Below, in pieces: positions 30,455 through 40,857 of a DNA stretch of 64,000 nucleotides. A model generated the notes under the pieces. The model saw only the letters and a program-made list of their open reading frames with translations, did not search any database and had not been told where the DNA came from. Positions within the stretch are counted from its first letter, which is position 1. Each line of letters opens with the position of its first letter. The stretch spans positions 319,960 through 383,959 of the forward strand of contig NW_005196456.1 of NCBI RefSeq assembly GCF_000372725.1. The letters run 5' to 3'. The translations under genes and the position numbers were made by a program. This DNA comes from Emiliania huxleyi CCMP1516. Taxonomy: Eukaryota > Haptophyta > Isochrysidales > Noelaerhabdaceae.

Positions 30455-31405
30455 TACAAGTGCGCACACTTAATGATTTTCGACCGACCGCAGGGAAACG
30501 CAGGGGCGCCCCCCCCCGACCGAGCTGCGAAACAACGGCGTCCACACCGGCCGCCGCTCGAGAAGCCCCAAAATTTTCTTCGGCGCTGCGCGCCGTTGCA
30601 GTCGTAGCTGTAGTCGAGTGTAGGTACACGTATGTTGCAGCCCAGCTATCGTGCCGCAAAAAGGTCCATGTGGCTAGAAAAAATGCTGCCGGTCGCCTCG
30701 AAAGCGCCCGCCGGTGTGTGTCCAAAGATGTAGCGCTACAAGTTTGGGGACGCATCCGACACACGGGCAGGTTTTCGCGCTTCTATGCTGGCCAACGGTG
30801 ATGACGCCGTCGCGTCACCGACGGCTCGTGCTTGCGTATGATAGCAACCCCTCGTCCGACGGCAGCGTCCTCGTGTCCGCCACTCCGCCCGCGCGGCATC
30901 ATTACTGTCCGCCTACACCACTGCGGCCGCGGCCGCACCCGCAATCGAGGGTGGAGAGTGGCCACGCGCTCAGTCACTCTACTACGTGCCATCTGAGCAC
31001 GTCTTGACGTATACGAATGAATATCTCCCGATGCGTTCCGGGCCGCGAGCGGCCGAGGGGGTGCATTGTACCCACTCGCACGCCGGCACGAGCGCGGCGC
31101 CGCAGTGGGGCAAACGGGGCATCTGGGGCTAGCTCATCTATGAGCATCATCTCTCTCTGCCGCTTCTCGCCATCCCCGAGGAGCAGCGCGCCCGAAGCAG
31201 GTGAGTCACGGCCGCTGTCCAGCGAGCGCGGCGGCGGGCCTGAGGGAACCTCAAGGAGTAAATAGAAGTTCGAGATTCGTATCCATAATTTTCTTCGGCG
31301 CTGACGCGCCGACAAAGCTGGTGTCCGACCCCGACCGCCGGCCGAAACAGCCGCGTCCAGCCCGACCTGCGGCCGGCCGAAAATCATTAAGTGTGCGCAC
31401 TTGTA
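30455..31405. mobile_element. Candidate terminal-inverted-repeat element
   Basis: 28 nt at 30455-30482 are the exact reverse complement of 31378-31405, and the match continues with few changes to about 45 nt inward. Both ends are flanked by TA, which would fit a TA target duplication if the ends are CAAGTGCGCAC. A second block, ATTTTCTTCGGCGCTG, occurs near both ends in the same orientation (30568, 31288). No transposase frame inside, so non-autonomous if real. Confidence 0.45.
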
Positions 31406-31646
31406 TCCTGGGCGCGGCCGCCGAGCGCAGGCAAAGCCTCGGGGTAAATTTCTTTTTTTCGCCCTCGCGCCCGCGCCGAGCCAAAGGAGCTCCGCGGAGC
31501 CGCCAGGCGCCCGCCCCGGCGATTCGCTCACTACGCGTCGCTCACCCCGAGGCTGTTCCCTCACTACTTTGTTTGTCTACTTAGTACTTTCGCGCTCGAC
31601 GACGTTTCAAATTATTTTATTGACGAGGTGTCCGCCGCCACTTTGA

Positions 31647-31726
31647 GAGAGAGAGATTTTTAGCAATACCAAACAACTCTAACACTCACACGTAATTTGG
31701 GGCCTGGAGCCCTGTTCACGCGCGCG
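31647..31726 (-). repeat. Dispersed repeat family, copy 2 (inverted)
   Basis: Reverse complement of 1466-1545 with one mismatch in the core. Confidence 0.65.
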
Positions 31727-31995
31727 CGAGACGTGCAAGACAGGGTTGTTTTTGTTCCACTTTGTGCCCGCGCTCTGACCGACAGTGACCGTGACCGCCG
31801 CAAAAAACAAAACTCTGTGTTACCGCCGCAAACGCCCCCTGTGGTCGAAGGCTAGGTGGCGTGCCCCCCGGCACGAAGACGGGTCCGCCGTGTAGACGAT
31901 GGGCTCTCCGACCCCGCGGCTGCCTGTCGGGTAGATGACGACAGCTCGGTGTCCGCTAGCGCCGAGATCATGAGGGCTGTCATCTCCGCGGCGGG

Positions 31996-31999
<4 letters not shown>

Positions 32000-32082
<83 letters not shown>
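32000..32082 (+). repeat. (TG)n microsatellite
   Basis: About 41 uninterrupted TG units. Confidence 0.95.
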
Positions 32083-32085
<3 letters not shown>

Positions 32086-32275
32086 TCGAAGCTGGGGGCG
32101 CCCGAGCGATTCTAAGATCAGGTCTGGCACCTCTCCGCTGAAAAGTGAAATTTGTCGTTTCAAATCTCGAATAATCTCCACAAACGTCACTTGAATGCTC
32201 ACTTGGCAGGTAACATATGCGTCACCGCACCTCGGTTCTTATTATCTTATAAGAACTTTTCACATAAATTTGTAT

Positions 32276-32641
32276 CAGTGTTGAATATTTACCGGTATGG
32301 GAGTTTTTGGCTAATCAAACCCTAGGCCTGAACTAATCAAAAAGTGGTACGGGATACCAGTTGCCTCACGGAAATCAAAGCGAGTCGGAGTGCCTTCTTG
32401 GTGGCAAAATCGGCAAAATCGGCAAAATACCGGGTATTTTGCGGGTATACCTGGAAAAACCCGGGTATACCCGGGTAATACCCGCACTTTTGCATGGTTT
32501 CGCCCCCGGGACCACACCGACAGCCGCTACAACTAATGAAAACCCCGCATACCACTTTCGCATACCACTATACCATACCACTCCAAAACTAATCAAAATA
32601 TCACCAAATACCGGTCTCATACCGGTAAATATTCAACACTG
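32276..32641. mobile_element. hAT-like MITE with 8-bp target duplication
   Basis: 366 bp. Ends are inverted repeats starting CAGTGTTGAATATTTACCGG, 24 nt perfect (32276-32299 against 32641-32618). An 8-nt direct repeat ATTTGTAT lies immediately outside both ends (32268-32275 and 32642-32649). CAGTG-type termini with 8-bp duplications are the signature of hAT transposons. No coding capacity; the middle has several CGGGTATACC-type palindromes. AT-richer than its surroundings. The perfect duplication and ends suggest recent insertion. Confidence 0.85.
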
Positions 32642-32747
32642 ATTTGTATATGTCGTTACGTATATGCTATATCGTCACCACCTTTTTTTGTGGGACACTT
32701 CTCGTACGACCAAGTGGCACCGGCCCGGCCCCTCAGCCCTCACATGG

Positions 32748-35673
32748 TCACAGCATAGTCCAAGGGATTCCGTCCTTCGCCGCACTCGGGAACTCGGAGA
32801 AGGGCGCGTAGCTGGTGCCGGGCTGTACGCTCCGCGTGGTGGTGATGACCCGGTGCTGCAGAGTCTTATCGCCCGGGTTCTGGTCCTCCTCGACGACCGC
32901 GCCGGGCGTGCAAAAGAGGGGCTGCGCGCCGGCTCGCTGGTCGTGCGACGCCACGCAGCGCACCTTTGGTGGGGGTGGGGTGGGGGGGGGGGGGGAGGGG
33001 TCACTGTGTGTCTCAGTGAGCGCGCGTCCCCCAGCCCCTGTGCGGATCTGAGCCACGTCTCCTGCCGCCAGTCGCTTGGGCGTGGAGAGAGGGGTCCGAC
33101 CTTGGAAGCAGGTTGCCTACTGCTGCTGGCGCACCTTTGAGCCGTTGTACGCCCCGCCCCACCCCGGAGGCCGGAAGGGCGGCGAGATTGGGCGCACGCA
33201 CGTGGCGTTGTCCTCGGAGCGAAAGTGCTTAAGGAAGCCCGGGTCGCGCGCATAGTGCCGCCACAGGTCGTCCTCGCAGTCGATCCGGACGGCGCCTGTT
33301 CACAGCGCCACGGCGTGAAGAGGCGCTGCTCCACGGGACGTCTCGCAGTGTCGGTCCGCAGCGGCACCCGGCAGCGGCCTCACCCTGAAGCGCTGCTTGG
33401 CGGCGTACTGCGTGAAGAGCTCGGCGTTGAAGGCGGCGATCGCGCGCACGTCGAGCGCCGCGAGCCGAGCTCGCCCCGCGGAGGCGACCTGTTCACACCG
33501 CCAGCTGTGAAGAGGCGCTGTGCACACCTCGCCGAGCTCGCCCCAAAGACGCGACCGCGCGGGCGTAGGAGTCGTGCTCTCGCAGGTAGCGCACCATGGC
33601 GGGCACGTCGTCTGCAGTCGCCACCTGCTCTCACCGCCTCTGCCTCAGCGCGGTTTCCCTTCCCATGGCGGGCACGTCGTCTGCAGTGGCCGCCTGCACG
33701 TAGTGCACGCCGGGCAGCAGTCCGTGCTCGTAGAACTCCTTGTGCTGCATCCCGTCCTGCACGCGCCAGCCAGGGAGGACGGGATGAGCCGAGATTCCCC
33801 GAGATTGGCCGAGACGAGGCGCTGCACACCTGCACGTAAATGACAACCGAGCCACAGAGCAGCAGGTACTTGAACTTGTTCGCGTAGCCGATCGACGCCG
33901 AGTTGAGCAGGTACTTGTACGAGCACTGGTCCTCGAAGCGCATGAAGCACTTGTGCTGCTGGTGGCCGCCCTGCGTGTGCAGCCCCAGCTCGCGGCAGGT
34001 CTGCTTGATCTTGCCTGGGCTCGCGCAAGCACGCCCTCGTGGGAAGGACACGCCTCGCAGCAGCCTCGCAGGGACTGCGATGTCTACCTCGGCTGCACCT
34101 CGGCTGCACCTCGGCTCCATCTCGGCTGCATCTCGGCGCTATATCTCACCGTGGTCGCCAATGAAGAGCTCGTTCACCAGCATCGAGTCGGGGTGCGCCG
34201 CCGCCGCCGCCGCAAGCCGCTTACGAAACGGCGAGCCGACGTTGCCCGTGTGCATCGCGAGCTCGATCTTGTCCTCCCAGCGGACACCCTCCGACTGGCG
34301 CAGCATCTTGCCTGACTCATTAGCATCGAATGCATTCCAACCCGCCGGTGGAGTAGCTACTTCCCAGCGGCCGCCCCGCGACTGACGCAGCGCCGATGAT
34401 AGACTCATCTTCGGGTGATCTCGAGCGATCTCGTGCGATCTCGGGCGATCTCGCCGTGCAGCTCGCTCCATGGCGGCGTGCGCAGCTTGTGCTCCTTGCG
34501 CGGGGTGTAGAACGAAAAGTCTGGCCACGGGAGGTCGTGGTGCGCCTATTTGCCGAGATCGGCCGAGATCGGCCGAGATCGGCCGAGGTAGAGAAGTCTG
34601 GCCACGGGAGGTGGTGGTGCGCCCGATTGACGGTCGACGAAAAGATGGGCGGAGGCAGCTTCACCGCCCCGGCGACCTTGCCCGGGTACTTGCCCACCGT
34701 CCTCGTCCACTGCGCCTCCTCGACGAGCATCTTGACGCGCGGCTCATCGACGGCGGCAAAGACGATGTCGATGTCGGGCAGCGAGTGCCTACGGGAAAGG
34801 TCCGAGAACGGTCCGAGAAAGGCCCGAGAGAGGTCTCCACGTGGGGCGGGGTAGGGCAGCGACTGCCAGCGCAGCGCGTCGAGGAGCGGCATCACGCGCG
34901 CTGGCGCGTACCATCGGTCGAAGAAGATGGCGCGGTAGTCGGTGAGGTACAGGCTGCCGCGGTGCACCTGCGGAGACCTCTCGCAAGTCAAAGGACGGCT
35001 CTGTGAGTGCGTGGTGTGGGCCCGTCCTACGATGCTGGAAGCAGGCGCATCGCAATGCACAGGGGCAGACCAGCTGCCGCGAGTGCCCTTCACTGACCTG
35101 CGCGCGGGCGCAGTACATCGTGCCGTTGTCGAAGCAGGTTGCGACTGCCGCGTCGAGCATCTCTCGCGTGAAGACGGTGAAGGGCTGCAGCATCTCCTTG
35201 GCCATACTCGACCAGTCCCACACGTGCTGAAGCTCCAGCAGTGCGTCGGCACTGACAGCTCCCACTGGCTGCACCGCAGGAGCCTCTCCCGCTGGCAGCT
35301 CTCCCGCTGGCAGCTCTCCCGCTGGCAGCTCTCCCGCTGACATCTCTCCCGCTGGCAGCTCTCCCGCTGACGGCCCTCCCGCTGGCAGCTCTCCCGCTGA
35401 CTTCTCTCCCGCTGACGGCCCTCCCGCTGCTTGCGGCTCGGCCAGCTCCGACGATTCGCTCCGAGCGGCGGTCGGTGCATTGAGAAGGCGTCGTTCGCGG
35501 TCCAGAGCGGCGGTGGACGACTGTACGCGTAGGAGAAGAATGAGGCCGCTAGCCACGACGGCAAAGAAGGCGAGCGCCGTGATGGCTCTCATTCGAGCAG
35601 ACAGGTGGCGCGAGCGTGTCAGAGAAGCGCCGAGACACCGGCGAGCTGCTCGAGATGCTCGAGAGCTTGCCAC
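32748..35673 (-). CDS. CAP10-type glycosyltransferase (POGLUT/KDELC-like), about ten exons
   Basis: Exon 1 (35673-35098) gives a type II anchor (about residues 30-49) and a stalk of GELPA/GPSA repeats. Further exons: 34967 to about 34850, 34788-34623, 34545 to about 34470, one ending 34150, 34014-33830, 33756-33694, 33624-33556, 33488 to about 33390, 33295-33135, 32963-32748. The CAP10 domain order is clear: SLPDIDIVFAAVDEPR, LPWPDFSFYTPR, then SYKYLLNSASIGYANKFKYL, LCGSVVIYVQ, HKEFYEHGLLPGVHYVQ and DDVPAMVRYLREHDSYARA. Known members transfer glucose or xylose to proteins, or xylose in fungal capsule. Acceptor here unknown. Three introns begin with a copy of the next exon's start. The exon between 34470 and 34150 is uncertain because its acceptor region is itself duplicated. 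Confidence 0.75.
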
Positions 35674-35968
35674 GCGGTCGAGGCCTCCGTTCGGCTGATG
35701 CGCGGGACTGTCTGTGTCGAAAAAAGAATTTTCTCTTCCGTGCCAGTCCCGAACCCGGTGTCGTGTGAAAAAAGAATTTTTGAACGCACCACTCTCCTTA
35801 AAATCCCTGTGTGGTGGCGGCGTGCCGTCCTCTCATCCCTCCCTTTTGAGGAAAGTGTTTTCTTTCTTTCTAAGGGGGCGTGGACTGGCGCAGACTTTAC
35901 CGGCTCGGAAAATACCGCGTGGTCCGCGAGAAAACAAGAGACGAAATGAGAAAGAAAGAAATACTATG

Positions 35969-36034
<66 letters not shown>

Positions 36035-36040
36035 AGAGAG
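35674..36040. other. Intergenic; shared upstream element and (GA)n
   Basis: 35803-35845 matches 881-923 (one mismatch), 130 nt upstream of the CAP10 gene start at 35673. 35971-36040 is a GA microsatellite with one slip, ending just 3' of the RING gene stop. Confidence 0.6.
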
Positions 36041-36043
36041 CTT

Positions 36044-37537
36044 TCACAACACACCCTCCCTCGTCATTATCTCCTCGAGCCAGTCGGCGGGAGCGCCCAG
36101 TTGAACTGCGAGCTGCTGCGCACGATGCTGTCTTCCCTGACTGCCGCCGATCAGGCCCCATAAGATGGACTCGGGCTGCGGCTCTCCTCCCTGATTGAGC
36201 TGCGCCTGAACAAAGTATTCCAGCACACCGGCGTCGACCATCCGCCCGAACGCGTCCTCGCTTCCTCGGCCACAAAGCTCCGCCAGCGCTTCAAGGCCGA
36301 ACCAGCCATTGTCGCGCATACCATCGCCGTCTTCCGCTCTGTAGAGGGCGTCGCAGAGGGCCTCGACTGCACCCGCGTCTTGTGCAGCGCGCAGCCCTGC
36401 CTCTGAACTGTGGGCATGCATTACCAACGATCGAGACACGAAGCAGGGCAGGCTCCCTACCAGCGTTCCGAAATCGTTCAAGTCGCGGACCAGGTAGCTA
36501 GCAGGCAGCAACGCCAGAGACGAGGGGGACTCGAAATAGTCGTACATCCCAAAACAACTGTCCCATAGCCAGTCGTACATTGGCTTGAGGGCATCCGCCG
36601 TGACGGTGAGTGGCAATTGCTCCTCACTCCGGCGAGGGAAGACAGTGTACAGCTCGAGGACGCGGTGCACCTGTCCGCGGTTGAGGTCGAAATAGCCGAG
36701 CACGTCAAAGGCGTTCTTCTGCAACGTGGACTGCTCGCCGTACTGATTCCCTCTCAAACGACGCAGTTGCTGCACAGAGCGGTGGAGGGCATGGAGCACA
36801 GCCTCGACTACCCCGGCCCGCTCGAGAGTGGCTCTCTCTGACCACTGGCGCTCTCGAACGAGATGCGAGATCGCGTGGAGGGCGCGACCTGCACGTACGA
36901 CCTCTGCATGGCCGTACCGTTCCGTGCCTTGGCTAAGTTCGCTCACGAGAAATGTCGCCACATTGGGCACGGCCTGGAGCAGGACGTAGCCCAGAGCCTG
37001 CGAGGCTCGCGCAGCTTGGTCCTGCTCCTCGGGTGACTGCCGCAGCTGCCGATCTTCATCCGCTGGACGTGCAGCCAGCTGCGCCCTGAGCGACGTCACC
37101 TGCGATTTCAGCGTCTCGGTCTCCTGCCGAAGCTCATTGAGCTTCCGGTCACGGGCTGCCATCATCTGCTTGCAGACACATCGCATGCAGCTGCGCTCGT
37201 GGGCCACCTTCTCTTGCTGTGGGCCACGCCACTCGCAGCCTTCGAGAGATGCCGCACAGGACATCGGCCGCTGAGGGCAATCGGGTTGGTGGGAGCGCAG
37301 CTCTCGGCGTGTCATCTCGCTGTGGCAGTGCGTGCATGTCTCAAGACGCTCCCAGTCCGCCGCGTGCGACTGGATGGGGTTGGCTGGCAGTGGACGTCGA
37401 CACAGAGGGCAGCCGCTGCCGGTGAATCTCGTGAGACAGGATGCGCAGAACAGATGAGCTCCTGTGGAGTCTCCGCACGCGTGGATGAGGTCCACGAAGG
37501 GCAGCATGCAGATGGGACACTCCCAGTCGCTCGCCAT
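36044..37537 (-). CDS. RING plus TRAF-type zinc-finger E3 ubiquitin ligase-like protein
   Basis: 497 aa, one exon, ATG at 37537; an in-frame upstream ATG at 37639 would add 34 residues ahead of the RING finger. RING finger: Cys7, Cys10, Cys21, His27, Cys30, Cys33, Cys42 and Cys45 (WECPICMLPF, HLFCASCLTRF, GCPLCRRPL). A TRAF-type zinc finger follows (CTHCHSEMTRRELRSHQPDC, CEWRGPQQEKVAHERSC). Then comes a short coiled coil (RKLNELRQETETLKSQVTSL), and a helical C-terminal part with ARM-like segments (LERAGVVEAVLHALH, AQDAGAVEALCDALY, MVDAGVLEYFVQAQL). The layout is that of TRAF/SIAH-like E3 ligases; substrates are unknown. Confidence 0.72.
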   Translation of the reverse strand: MASDWECPICMLPFVDLIHACGDSTGAHLFCASCLTRFTGSGCPLCRRPLPANPIQSHAADWERLETCTHCHSEMTRRELRSHQPDCPQRPMSCAASLEGCEWRGPQQEKVAHERSCMRCVCKQMMAARDRKLNELRQETETLKSQVTSLRAQLAARPADEDRQLRQSPEEQDQAARASQALGYVLLQAVPNVATFLVSELSQGTERYGHAEVVRAGRALHAISHLVRERQWSERATLERAGVVEAVLHALHRSVQQLRRLRGNQYGEQSTLQKNAFDVLGYFDLNRGQVHRVLELYTVFPRRSEEQLPLTVTADALKPMYDWLWDSCFGMYDYFESPSSLALLPASYLVRDLNDFGTLVGSLPCFVSRSLVMHAHSSEAGLRAAQDAGAVEALCDALYRAEDGDGMRDNGWFGLEALAELCGRGSEDAFGRMVDAGVLEYFVQAQLNQGGEPQPESILWGLIGGSQGRQHRAQQLAVQLGAPADWLEEIMTREGVL

Positions 37538-38169
37538 GCAGGCGCCTGGTGCAGGCGTGAGGGCCGGACTGACAGACAGATGACCGGATGACCGCAATCT
37601 GTCACCGGATGACCGCAAGGTGTGTTTATGAAAAAACACATAAAGGAATCAGCATGGAATCTACATGAGCAAGTAACACCAATGCTGCTCCGGTTAGTAG
37701 TAGATTCATTCGCGTACAACAAACACTTCTATCTCTGTTAAGGGTGGACCAACGGTGACCAAGGGCTGGTAAATAAATAAAAAAGAAAGAAAGAAAAAAG
37801 ACAACCCAAACGCGGGATGGGTGGGAGGAGGAGAGGCAGGGTCCCCTCAGGATTTTGGTACCAAGGGCTGATAGTGACCCATCGATCGTTTAGGTTTGTT
37901 CGATTCCTTCCTTCTCTCTTTCGCGCGCCACAACGCGGTGTTGATTGATTGATTGGGAAGGTAGTAGGTACAGGTGGACGGATGGAAAAAGCCTCCTCTC
38001 ATGGCTGACCCTGGGCATGGCCTCTCTGCCGCTCGGCACCGCAGCACCATGGCAAGCACCCCGCAGAAGGGACGCGCGTACTTCGTGAGCAGCCCTGCAG
38101 CCCCCATACTGCACCGCCGTCCCAGGCACTCCTGAATCGCCCCACGCACCTCTGTCCACACAGGGCGAA
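37538..38169. other. No gene seen
   Basis: 5' region of the RING gene, then A/G-rich spacer. No motif recognised on either strand. Confidence 0.45.
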
Positions 38170-39058
38170 ATGGCGGAGACGCCGGGCGGCAACCAGACGC
38201 CGGGCAAGGCGTCCAAGAAGCTCAAGGACTCCAAGTTCGGCGAGACGATCGTCGAGGAGGTGCGCTCCCGCTACACGGCCGCCCTCTCTCACCTTCCTGA
38301 CCCCGCGTTGCGCCTCCTTCAGAACCAAGTGAGCGTGACCGTCATGCTGACCGGCGTCGCCCTCGTCGAGATGGGCTACGACAAGGAGCTGCGGGTGTGA
38401 GCCTCCCCCCCTCCCCTTCCCCATCTGGGCCCGTCCTGATCCCCAGTTCCCGTCGGAGTAGGACGCGCTCCAGGCCGGCATGTACGAGATGGCCGAGGCG
38501 CAGGGGTGCATCAACACGTACCTGCCGCAGCATGTGACGCGGAACCGGATTCTCGACTTTCAGGGTGAGACGTAGAAGGACAAGTGCGAAATGGAGCGGC
38601 CCAACAAGAAATATGTGCGCGCTCCGGGCTGGTCGAACGTGCAGTACCAGATCAGGGGGTACATCGTCCACCCCAAAGACCTCGTCAAGGTGCGCGCGAC
38701 ATAGTTCCCGCCCCTGGCCGGATCTCTCCCCCCCCAACACCCGCTACTGGCCGCCATCGGCGGACCTCCCACTCATTACCTCCCACGACTGCTACAGATC
38801 CTGGACCAGGTCGTCAAGAAGATCCCGGGCTTCTCCCACGAGGTCAACTACTTCCTCCGGCGCGAGACGGAGACCGGCACCTTCGATGAGGCGACCACGC
38901 TCGGGGACATCGACAACCTGGCTGGAGTTCCAGATGGTGCTGCCGGCCGCGCCGGACGAGGCGGGGGGCAAGCGGAAGCTCGCCGACCTCGAGAGCCGCC
39001 TCAAGAAGCGCCGCCAAGAAGCCCGCGCGCCCGGCCGCGGCCAAGGCCACCGCTTAGC
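38170..39058 (+). pseudogene. Decayed multi-exon gene, unknown family
   Basis: Starts MAETPGGNQTPGKASKKLKD. A second exon after the AG at 38462 reads MYEMAEAQGCINTYLPQHV then RILDFQGET and meets TAG at 38573-38575, after which the same frame continues as plainly coding sequence (KDKCEMERPNKKYVRAPGW, YQIRGYIVHPKDLVK). A third exon from about 38800 (ILDQVVKKIPGFSHEVNYFL) shifts frame twice before a basic Lys/Ala tail (KKPARPAAAKATA). One stop and two frame changes make this a probable pseudogene, unless sequence errors explain them. I do not recognise the family. Confidence 0.45.
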
Positions 39059-39171
39059 GCGATTCAGGAATTGTGACTGCCATTTTTTCCCCACGACTTG
39101 TGGCGTGTGACCGCCGTGCTTCCCTCTTCGCCGTCGATGGCCAAAGACGACGGAAGGAGACTCCCATTCTG

Positions 39172-40857
39172 ATGCACGTGCTCCTGGGCCGCTTGCGAAC
39201 CATGCTCCTGATTACAGCCACGCACACTTGCTGGGGTTCCATGCGTGCATCCGATGTCCGAATGTGGCCACTGCTTGACGACAACACCGTCTCGCTTGAG
39301 CCTGGCGCATGCGCCCAAAGGCAAGGGGGCAAGTCATGCGAGCTGCGTGATGTCATTCGATCCGACCTCCACAAGTGGGCCGATCGCTCGATCCGGCCAG
39401 CGCAGCTCCAGTATTCGTTTGGTACTTCGAAGCTTGACAACAAATTTGATGCCGGCGCAGACTATGTGGACAGCAAACACTGGATGTATGCCGCGGTGCA
39501 CGGCCGTCGCGTACACTTTGTCACGGTGGGTCACGAGTACGGCCGTCACGCCCGTACGATGCAGCGCATGCTACTGTCCCTCGCCGCAGTGGCGCCATTG
39601 GACGATTTTGAGCTTGCCTCTACGTTTGGGGATGCTCCTTGGATTAACCGCGCCGCCCCGACCGCCGACGCTTGCTTTGGTCGGCCACCGCTCTTTGCAA
39701 AGGGCACGTCGGAGGAAACGTGCAGCCTGGCGCTGCCGACTATCTTCTGTGGACCCAGCACAGCACAGAAGAGATTGACGAATGGCACAGGCGATATCTC
39801 GTGGGAGGCCAAACGCCCCCTTGCCTTTTGGCGTGGCTCATCTTGGATGATGGGGGGATGTGGCTACGCTGCTGGAGCCGACAGGGATGGCAATGGTTTG
39901 ACACAGCTCGTGGACGGCCAACCCCGCGTGCGTCAGCTTGTGGACCCCCGCTTCTTGCTGGTCAACGCCAGCGCTCACGGTTCGCCCGTCATCGACGCCG
40001 CCTTTTCCGACGCCTGGGAGGGCGCCGACATTCGTGCTGCGGAAGTCCAGGCAAGCCGTGAAGACCTCATCAAGGTAGGAGGCAAGCTGAACGTGACAGT
40101 GCCGTCGGAGGAGCAGTTCAAGTACCGGCTGCTCCCCACAGCATCGGTGCCGTGCGCTTACACGTGCCGTCTCGTGCCCTTCCTCAGCTCCAACTCGCTG
40201 GTCGTCAAGTTCTCCGGAGACGCCGAACACTACTCCCAGGCGGTCTGTGGCGGGCTGCGACACGGCGTGCACCTGCTCCTTGCGACGCGGGCCAACTTTG
40301 GTGAGCTGTTGCACGCGGCGGTGGCACCCGCCGTGCAGCCGCGGCTGCAGCGCATGGTGCGCAACGCACACGCATACATGAGCTGGGCCACCTCGGCCGA
40401 CGGGCTGCACTGCTACTTGCATGAGCTGCTGAGCGGCTACGCTCGCAAGCTGAACTACTCCGTCAAGAGGGAGGGAGCGGTCGAGAAGTTGATCCTGCCC
40501 GCACTTGGACGTCACGCGCGCGACGCCCTCCGCAATAAGCGCTCGTCGCCGCGGCCCTCACCCTCGCCGCCGGGACCAGACTACAAGGATCCGGCGAAAT
40601 GCCTCGACAACCCTTTCGACTTTAAAATCCCCACCGACAGAACCACTGCTGAGGCGTGCGCGCAGCGCCGGTTCGTGCCTCCAGATCCAAGCTTGGTGGA
40701 GGAGTTCAAGCTCGGCAAGAACATACGTGGACAAAATCTTCCGTTCGTACTCAGCAGCTACGAGCTGCCGCCGCCCAAGCTGGCTGCCAAAGATATGGCC
40801 GCACGATGTGAGCGGTTTTGGGCTAGACGGCCCGAGTCCAAGGCCGAGCGCAAGTAG
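39172..40857 (+). CDS. CAP10-like glycosyltransferase domain protein
   Basis: 561 aa, intronless, from the ATG at 39172 (MHVLLGRLRTMLLITATHTC, signal-anchor-like). In the middle, RPLAFWRGSSW (about residue 225) matches the W-R-G-S step of CAP10 enzymes. Later EQFKYRLLPTASVPCAYTCR, LVPFLSSNSLVVKFSGDAEH and GVHLLLATRANFGELLHAAV follow the family's second half. C-terminal 100 residues are unrelated. It is more diverged than the CAP10 gene at 32748-35673 and could act on another acceptor. GC is lower than in the spliced neighbours. Confidence 0.6.
   Translation: MHVLLGRLRTMLLITATHTCWGSMRASDVRMWPLLDDNTVSLEPGACAQRQGGKSCELRDVIRSDLHKWADRSIRPAQLQYSFGTSKLDNKFDAGADYVDSKHWMYAAVHGRRVHFVTVGHEYGRHARTMQRMLLSLAAVAPLDDFELASTFGDAPWINRAAPTADACFGRPPLFAKGTSEETCSLALPTIFCGPSTAQKRLTNGTGDISWEAKRPLAFWRGSSWMMGGCGYAAGADRDGNGLTQLVDGQPRVRQLVDPRFLLVNASAHGSPVIDAAFSDAWEGADIRAAEVQASREDLIKVGGKLNVTVPSEEQFKYRLLPTASVPCAYTCRLVPFLSSNSLVVKFSGDAEHYSQAVCGGLRHGVHLLLATRANFGELLHAAVAPAVQPRLQRMVRNAHAYMSWATSADGLHCYLHELLSGYARKLNYSVKREGAVEKLILPALGRHARDALRNKRSSPRPSPSPPGPDYKDPAKCLDNPFDFKIPTDRTTAEACAQRRFVPPDPSLVEEFKLGKNIRGQNLPFVLSSYELPPPKLAAKDMAARCERFWARRPESKAERK

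Larger units (their letters stand above)
29514..32267. other. Intergenic region with repeats and a candidate TIR element
   Basis: No gene with recognisable motifs on either strand; long open frames here are GC-driven shadows. It contains the candidate element 30455-31405, the repeat copy at 31647-31726 and a TG microsatellite at 32000-32082. Confidence 0.5.

Noticed and set aside
31647-31726. Possible tRNA or snRNA in the 80-nt repeat
   Set aside because: No cloverleaf, Sm site or known snRNA box could be identified; kept only as a repeat.
38451-38471. First TAG in the 38170-39058 gene read as a premature stop
   Set aside because: It coincides with an AG acceptor ending an intron that starts GTGTGAG after 38391, so it is probably intronic.
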